DNA from: Gammaproteobacteria bacterium
GTDB lineage: Bacteria > Pseudomonadota > Gammaproteobacteria > Pseudomonadales > Pseudohongiellaceae
Length of the DNA stretch: 10,790 nucleotides
Assembly: GCA_003451715.1 (NCBI GenBank)
Contig: DMJN01000283.1
Span: forward strand, 1-10,790
Reading direction: 5' to 3'
Positions 7,098 to 10,790 of this stretch are shown one piece after another. The notes beneath the pieces are model-generated. The model did not search any database, had not been told where the DNA came from, and saw only the letters and a program-made list of their open reading frames with translations. The translations under genes were made by a program, and so were the position numbers. Positions within the stretch are counted from its first letter, which is position 1. Every line of letters starts with the position of its first letter.

Positions 7098-8135
7098 CTA
7101 CGGTTCCCTGTTTGCATCTCCGGCCTGATCAGGGAAGACAATGTAAACTAACCAGACCATAACGATTAGGACAATACAGGCGCCCGCCTGATGAAGACTG
7201 GCGAGTCCAATAGGTATTATGTTTATCAGGGTTAGTACTCCTAATAAGAACTGGCCCAATACAACAATCATTAACAGCGATGTCAGACGTTTTACTGATG
7301 AACAACCAGACCGCCAGGCTAATATGAATAAAACGCTCGTTATTGCCATTACTAAGACACCTATCCAGCGATGTAAAAACTGCAGCATCGTATTATTGTC
7401 TAAAAGATTTAGCCAGAACGGTGTTAGTTGCATAGCCATTTCAGGCAAAAACTCACCATTCATCAGTGGGAACGTATTGTATCCAAAACCTGCCCGGCTT
7501 CCAGCGACAAACGCACCATACAAAATTTGCAATAGTAAAATAGGTACCAAAGTATAGGTCAAGGTGCGGAACAAATCTGTCATCTCGACTCGATTGATCT
7601 TATACAAGGTCAATACCAACCAGCTTAAGTACCCAAGAATGAGTAATGCCAACATCAGATGAGCCGCAAGCCTGTAGTGGCTGACTCGAGGTATGTCGAC
7701 AAGGCCGCTTTTAACCATGTACCAGCCCAACACCCCTTGTAGGCTTCCCAAGACCAAACCTATCCATAATTTTGGCACCATCGGTTTTTCTATCTTGCCG
7801 AGCATCAAAAAAAGAACGAACGGAACAAAATAGATAATTCCAATCAGACGGCCAAGCACTCTGTGCCCATATTCCCAATAATATATCTCTTTGAAATCAT
7901 CCAGCGACATACCTGTGTTTACTTTTTGGTACTGGGGATAGTTTTTATAAACTTCAAATGCTTGTTCCCATTCTGATTCATTCAGAGGCGGCACGATGCC
8001 GACGACAGGATTCCAATCAACCATCGATAAGCCGCTTTCAGTGAGTCGAGTAATTCCTCCGACCACGACCATGCTAAAAATGGTAAAACAAACCGCAATA
8101 AGCCAGATAATGACGGCCCTATTTGATTTAGGCAT
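7098..8135 (-). CDS. Heme A synthase, COX15/CtaA family
   Basis: Inner-membrane enzyme of 345 residues that oxidises the methyl group of heme O to the formyl of heme A for aa3-type cytochrome c oxidase. About eight membrane helices are visible. Signature blocks are GGITRLTESGLSMVDW at 26-41, the WEYGHR block with H91, H153 and H159 in SHYRLAAHL, NTFPLMNG at 220-227, H255 in FLHRWIG and H315 in SLHQAG. Together these give the two His pairs that bind heme. The GGITRLTESGLSMVDW and WEYGHR forms are those of mitochondrial and alphaproteobacterial COX15 rather than Bacillus CtaA. Start ATG 8135 has only a weak GGAT upstream. No ctaB or oxidase subunit gene is beside it, which is unusual. Four 60-base lines that I counted by hand within the gene were 35-47% GC, against 60-65% for two lines in the acyl-CoA ligase, hinting at a different origin. 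Confidence 0.93.
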   Translation of the reverse strand: MPKSNRAVIIWLIAVCFTIFSMVVVGGITRLTESGLSMVDWNPVVGIVPPLNESEWEQAFEVYKNYPQYQKVNTGMSLDDFKEIYYWEYGHRVLGRLIGIIYFVPFVLFLMLGKIEKPMVPKLWIGLVLGSLQGVLGWYMVKSGLVDIPRVSHYRLAAHLMLALLILGYLSWLVLTLYKINRVEMTDLFRTLTYTLVPILLLQILYGAFVAGSRAGFGYNTFPLMNGEFLPEMAMQLTPFWLNLLDNNTMLQFLHRWIGVLVMAITSVLFILAWRSGCSSVKRLTSLLMIVVLGQFLLGVLTLINIIPIGLASLHQAGACIVLIVMVWLVYIVFPDQAGDANREP

Positions 8136-8174
8136 TCGAAGTATCCACGTGTTGACAGGACTAGTGTGGCTACG

Positions 8175-8180
8175 ATTATA
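8175..8180 (-). promoter_or_regulatory. Candidate -10 box for the heme A synthase gene
   Basis: The minus strand reads TATAAT here, a perfect -10 match, which would start transcription near 8168, about 32 bases before the ATG. The -35 position is poor: at 16-17 bases spacing it reads GGCTTG or AGGCTT. The nearest TTGATT is only 13 bases away. The site would need an activator or may be chance in AT-rich DNA. Confidence 0.35.
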
Positions 8181-8246
8181 CCGTGATCCAGAAAATCAAG
8201 CCTAGTGTTTGATATTGACAAGTTAACTCCTCAAATCAACAGAAAT

Positions 8247-8306
8247 CCCGGCTAAACCACATCCACACCGTCACCACCTTTTCCCATGACGGTGTTAGAA
8301 ACCGGG
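8247..8306. repeat. Imperfect inverted repeat (hairpin A)
   Basis: Three nested blocks pair in order: CCCGG 8247-8251 with CCGGG 8302-8306, CTAA 8252-8255 with TTAG 8295-8298, and CACCGTCA 8266-8273 with TGACGGTG 8287-8294. A three-base bulge (AAA 8299-8301) and a ten-base bulge (8256-8265) interrupt the stem, and the loop is 13 bases. No T run follows on either strand, so it is not a simple terminator. It shares its outer bases with the next hairpin. Confidence 0.45.
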
Positions 8307-8384
8307 GTCACTAATAGTTTGGTAATTTAATGGGCATAGTCGGTCTAGAGGGGTTCTTAAAGTTACTAAGTTATTAGTGTGCCC
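8304..8384 (+). repeat. Long imperfect inverted repeat (hairpin B), best paired as plus-strand RNA
   Basis: The arm 8309-8330 pairs with 8357-8379 over 22 pairs with a single bulged G at 8362 and a 26-base loop. Three pairs are G-U or U-G when read as plus-strand RNA (8317/8371, 8318/8370, 8321/8367). On the minus strand the same positions would be A-C mismatches. After a 2-by-2 internal loop, GGG 8304-8306 pairs with CCC 8382-8384. No T run follows. It could be a structured RNA, a decayed small mobile inverted repeat, or a transcription roadblock between the two minus-strand genes. I know no named family that it matches. Confidence 0.5.
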
Positions 8385-8495
8385 TTATCTCCACTGTGGA
8401 AATTGGAAGCCTAAGCTCCTCAGTCACCGGATCTACTGACATATGGAAATGCCAGTTTTTGAAAAGCTTCACCCCTTTGATTTGATCCCTTGGTT

Positions 8496-9674
8496 CTAGT
8501 TGCGCAGGGTTTCCAGCAGCCGCGCGGAGGCATGACCATCCATCGGCAGATTTTGACTTTGCTGGTAGCTCCGGATGGCGCCTCTGGTGAGGCTTCCCAC
8601 CCGACCGTCGGGCTCTCCAGAGTCAAATCCGGCCGCATTCAGCAATTCCTGTAACTCCTGCACATCCGCCACGCTCATCGCCTGCTCATTTTCCGGCATG
8701 CGTTGGATTGCCGCACCGCCGGTATAGCGATCCGCGAGATGGCCCACAGTCAGGGCATAGAAAGTAGAAGGGTTGTACACCATGGTGGCTCGGAAGTTCG
8801 CATAGGTCAGAAACGCAGGCCCGGCAGCTCCAGCCGGCAGAATGACGGATGCCTGCATGTCGGCGACTGGAATCGGTTCACCACCAAGTTGAGTAATACC
8901 CAGGTCACGCCACTCTTGTAAATCTTTGCGTATACGGGGCCCAGTCAGACTGAAATCGAAGTCTGGTGGTAGCACCACTTCCCGGCCCCAGCGTTCATCG
9001 CCACGCCAACCCGATTGAGAGAGAAAATTTGCGGCGGAGTGAAAGATATCAGGCAAGCTGTTCCAGATGTCGATCCTGCCATCGTTGTCGCCATCCACAC
9101 CGTAGTTTGAAAAAACCGAAGGCAAGAACTGCAGTTGTCCCATTGCTCCAGCCCAGGAACCGCTCATGCTGTCGGGAGCAATATGGCCTTCATCGAGTAT
9201 CTGCAATGCAGTCAATAATTCACGCCTGAAGAAATCGGCGCGACGCGGATCATAGGCCAGTGTGGCGAGCGCCTGCAATACCGAGAAACCACCGGTTGCC
9301 CGTCCATAATTACTTTCGATTGCCCAGAAGGACACCAGGTAGTGTGGCTGAACGCCGTAACGCCGCCTGACTTCTGCAAGCAACTCGGCGTGTTGTTGTA
9401 ACAGGGCCTGACCCTGGCTGATTTGTCTGGGAGTAATACGCAGGCTCAGATAGCGGGTAAAGGTCTGCACAAATTCCGGTTGGCTGTTATCGAGTTCCAG
9501 AACACGTTCCAGGGGTGCTTCCAGTTCATCGAGTACACCAAGAGTCGCTTCGCTGATGCCGAGAGAAATAGCTTCGGAACGAAGTTCTTCCAACCACTCA
9601 TCAAAGGTTTGTTGTTGAGCAACAAGGGGGGCACTAAAGAGCAATAGCAGCAAAAATGCATAAATCGATTTCAT
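8496..9674 (-). CDS. Secreted lytic murein transglycosylase, MltB family (GH103), with peptidoglycan-binding domain
   Basis: Periplasmic enzyme of 392 residues that cleaves the MurNAc-GlcNAc bond of peptidoglycan, leaving 1,6-anhydro ends. From ATG 9674 the protein begins with a clear signal peptide (MKSIYAFLLLLLFSAPLVA, then QQQ). There is no lipobox Cys, so unlike E. coli MltB it should be soluble. The catalytic Glu is E120 in FWAIESNYGR. GSWAGAMGQLQFLP (172-185) and the calcium-loop-like DGDNDGRIDIWNS (194-206) are GH103 hallmarks. Residues about 333-390 form a peptidoglycan-binding domain, with DVQELQELLNAAGF and DGRVGSLTRGAIRSYQ. The frame is open further upstream to 9719, but that would bury the signal peptide; no strong ribosome site is seen at either start. 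The PilZ gene ends 62 bases upstream on the same strand, so the two may share a transcript. Confidence 0.93.
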   Translation of the reverse strand: MKSIYAFLLLLLFSAPLVAQQQTFDEWLEELRSEAISLGISEATLGVLDELEAPLERVLELDNSQPEFVQTFTRYLSLRITPRQISQGQALLQQHAELLAEVRRRYGVQPHYLVSFWAIESNYGRATGGFSVLQALATLAYDPRRADFFRRELLTALQILDEGHIAPDSMSGSWAGAMGQLQFLPSVFSNYGVDGDNDGRIDIWNSLPDIFHSAANFLSQSGWRGDERWGREVVLPPDFDFSLTGPRIRKDLQEWRDLGITQLGGEPIPVADMQASVILPAGAAGPAFLTYANFRATMVYNPSTFYALTVGHLADRYTGGAAIQRMPENEQAMSVADVQELQELLNAAGFDSGEPDGRVGSLTRGAIRSYQQSQNLPMDGHASARLLETLRN

Positions 9675-9736
9675 GCGCACATCATAATGGATGTAGAGAA
9701 GTTGTGAAACCAGGGGCACTCAGGCTGAGAGCCCGA

Positions 9737-10105
9737 TCAGGCGGCTGACTTATCGATGTAGGCCGATACTGTTGATTCATCGGCATCTGACAACTGCGAA
9801 AAATTGAGCCCGAGGTGGTACACCTCCTGGCTAAGCCTTCGGCAATAAGCAACATAACCCTTGGATTTGATCCACCGTTGTTGCTTCTCGGAAGTTGGTA
9901 GACTAAATTCCAGCTCAATATCAGGATAGAGGCCTGCATCGGATTTTAGTGAGTCGAGTTGTGCGATGAGTTGATGTTGGCATTCGATCTGAATGCCTGA
10001 AGGTGAGAGCTTGAGTATCGTGCCGTAACTGATGATCCCGGCAACCAGCACATTGATCTGTCCATCTAATGTGACTCTCGGATATTTGCGCCGTTCGTTG
10101 TTCAT
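9737..10105 (-). CDS. PilZ-domain protein
   Basis: A single PilZ domain of 122 residues, the fold that binds cyclic di-GMP in many bacterial effectors. The N-terminal arginine motif is intact: RRKYPR at residues 5-10. The second motif, usually D/N-x-S-x-x-G, reads K-L-S-P-S-G at 32-37, so the Asp/Asn is replaced by Lys while Ser and Gly remain. The closing strand YHLGLNFSQL (96-105) is typical of the family. I chose ATG 10105 over the TTG at 10117; the arginine motif then sits right at the N-terminus as usual. Only a weak GAG precedes it. With one motif residue changed, ligand binding may be weaker or altered. It lies upstream of the transglycosylase on the same strand, which could tie wall remodelling to the same signal, but that is only positional. 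Confidence 0.85.
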   Translation of the reverse strand: MNNERRKYPRVTLDGQINVLVAGIISYGTILKLSPSGIQIECQHQLIAQLDSLKSDAGLYPDIELEFSLPTSEKQQRWIKSKGYVAYCRRLSQEVYHLGLNFSQLSDADESTVSAYIDKSAA

Positions 10106-10372
10106 ATGCTCAATCAACTCTCTATAGACTCTTAGTGATCTTAGAAGAATGGGCAGTTTAACCTAGTAAATAGTCTCAATAATTTGATCCACAGCACACT
10201 TTGCAGCACTCAATGGAGTGCGAATTCTTCTTTGCAGTAGTTTTTTACTCTACAGTTTTTATTGGGCGAATCGATCCAGAATAGAGGGGATGAGGCGGCA
10301 TGCGGCAATCTGCCTCCCAGCGTATAGACCAAGCGATATCAGTTTTTCAGCACTTGCCGCTTCAAGGAAGAG

Positions 10373-10790
10373 TTATCTTCTGGAACTGTCTGGAGTCATG
10401 GTCCATTTATATTCTGTGACATCAGGCACTACTTTAACGCCGGTGCTGAATTTAAATGGTTCCTCAGTTCCGCTGGGATAATGCATCTCGACATAGTACG
10501 CCGTATAGCCCTGCGAGGGTGGATCGAGTTTTGCCTGGTACACACCCGGCTCTACCTCGTTAAGTGGAGTACTGGTATAGGCCCTACCGATGACATCCTG
10601 GGTAAAGTTTCTACTCTCGGGATTGTGTGCCTGCCATAATAAAACCTGCATAGGCTTGTCCAGAGAAAGCAAAGTAATCGTACTATCGTCATCGACGTTC
10701 CAGGAGTAACGTGGCATCTTCACGTTGTGCACGATGGCGTGGTACCAGGCATCGATGCTATCAAATACATCCGTACCGTCCATGCTGTGG
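10373..10790 (-). CDS. PhoPQ-activated pathogenicity-related (PqaA-like) protein, C-terminal part
   Basis: The frame is open from the right edge to a TAA at 10373-10375, giving 139 residues of the C-terminus; the start lies outside the window. The visible piece begins in a helix with DVFDSIDAWYHAIV, then MPRYSWNVDDDSTITL, VLLWQAHNPESRNF and GYTAYYVEMHYPSG, ending FKFSTGVKVVPD. This order (end of an alpha/beta-hydrolase-like domain followed by a beta-rich tail with the W-Q-A-x-N-P block) is what I recall for the PhoPQ-related family, whose Salmonella member PqaA is induced by PhoPQ and linked to antimicrobial-peptide resistance. Catalytic residues and any signal peptide would be upstream and cannot be judged. 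The 267-base gap after it contains a short hairpin at 10206-10221 (GCACTC/GAGTGC) but no clear terminator. Confidence 0.65.
   Translation of the reverse strand, partial: HSMDGTDVFDSIDAWYHAIVHNVKMPRYSWNVDDDSTITLLSLDKPMQVLLWQAHNPESRNFTQDVIGRAYTSTPLNEVEPGVYQAKLDPPSQGYTAYYVEMHYPSGTEEPFKFSTGVKVVPDVTEYKWTMTPDSSRR

Larger units (their letters stand above)
8136..8495. other. Gene-free stretch with secondary structure
   Basis: About 360 bases lie between the heme A synthase start and the transglycosylase stop. I see no credible ORF. The stretch holds a perfect TATAAT on the minus strand at 8175-8180, two adjacent imperfect hairpins (8247-8306 and 8304-8384) and a short palindrome TCCACTGTGGA at 8390-8400. 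No clear rho-independent terminator follows the transglycosylase gene. Confidence 0.55.

Noticed and set aside
9675..9700. TATGAT upstream of the transglycosylase as a promoter
   Set aside because: It lies about 14 bases before the ATG, leaving almost no leader, and the -35 position (TTTCAC) is poor.
10206..10221. GCACTC/GAGTGC hairpin as a terminator for the PqaA-like gene
   Set aside because: Only six pairs and no adjacent T run on the minus strand, and it lies over 150 bases past the stop.

Overview
The window looks like chromosomal DNA of a free-living, probably marine or environmental, aerobic gammaproteobacterium. This is inferred from the gene mix: a GH103 murein transglycosylase, a PilZ protein, a COX15-type heme A synthase, a PhoPQ-related protein, and moderate GC with typical proteobacterial start signals. 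No phage, transposase, CRISPR, rRNA or tRNA is visible. Species cannot be named from this sequence alone.

Layout, left to right. (1) 1-818, minus strand: the start of a membrane-anchored protein, perhaps an AraC-type regulator, running off the left edge, preceded by a small one-helix membrane protein. (2) 819-1253: a gene-free stretch holding a strong minus-strand rho-independent terminator at 895-944. (3) 1254-6870: a metabolic block. A ketopantoate-reductase-family oxidoreductase (minus) is divergent from an acyl-CoA ligase resembling plant and yeast oxalyl-CoA synthetase (plus). The ligase is followed by an Nramp-fold transporter (plus) in which the metal-binding motifs of helices 1 and 6 are both replaced. 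A saccharopine-dehydrogenase-like oxidoreductase (minus) converges on the transporter and has a good sigma70-type promoter. (4) 7098-8135, minus: a solitary, AT-richer heme A synthase. (5) 8136-8495: a gene-free stretch with two neighbouring imperfect hairpins, one of them long and paired best as plus-strand RNA. (6) 8496-10105, minus: a PilZ-domain protein upstream of a secreted lytic transglycosylase with a peptidoglycan-binding tail. (7) 10373-10790, minus: the C-terminal end of a PhoPQ-activated pathogenicity-related (PqaA-like) protein entering from the right edge.

How the genes may work together. The most interesting unit is ligase plus transporter plus divergent reductase. The ligase would activate a small carboxylate as its CoA thioester. 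The Nramp-like protein has lost the residues that bind divalent metals, so it may import something else, possibly the acid handled by the ligase. The divergent reductase belongs to a family that reduces 2-oxo acids or their derivatives. This is an inference from adjacency and motifs and needs testing. The heme A synthase supports an aa3-type cytochrome oxidase encoded elsewhere. The PilZ and transglycosylase pair links second-messenger-type signalling with wall remodelling only by position.
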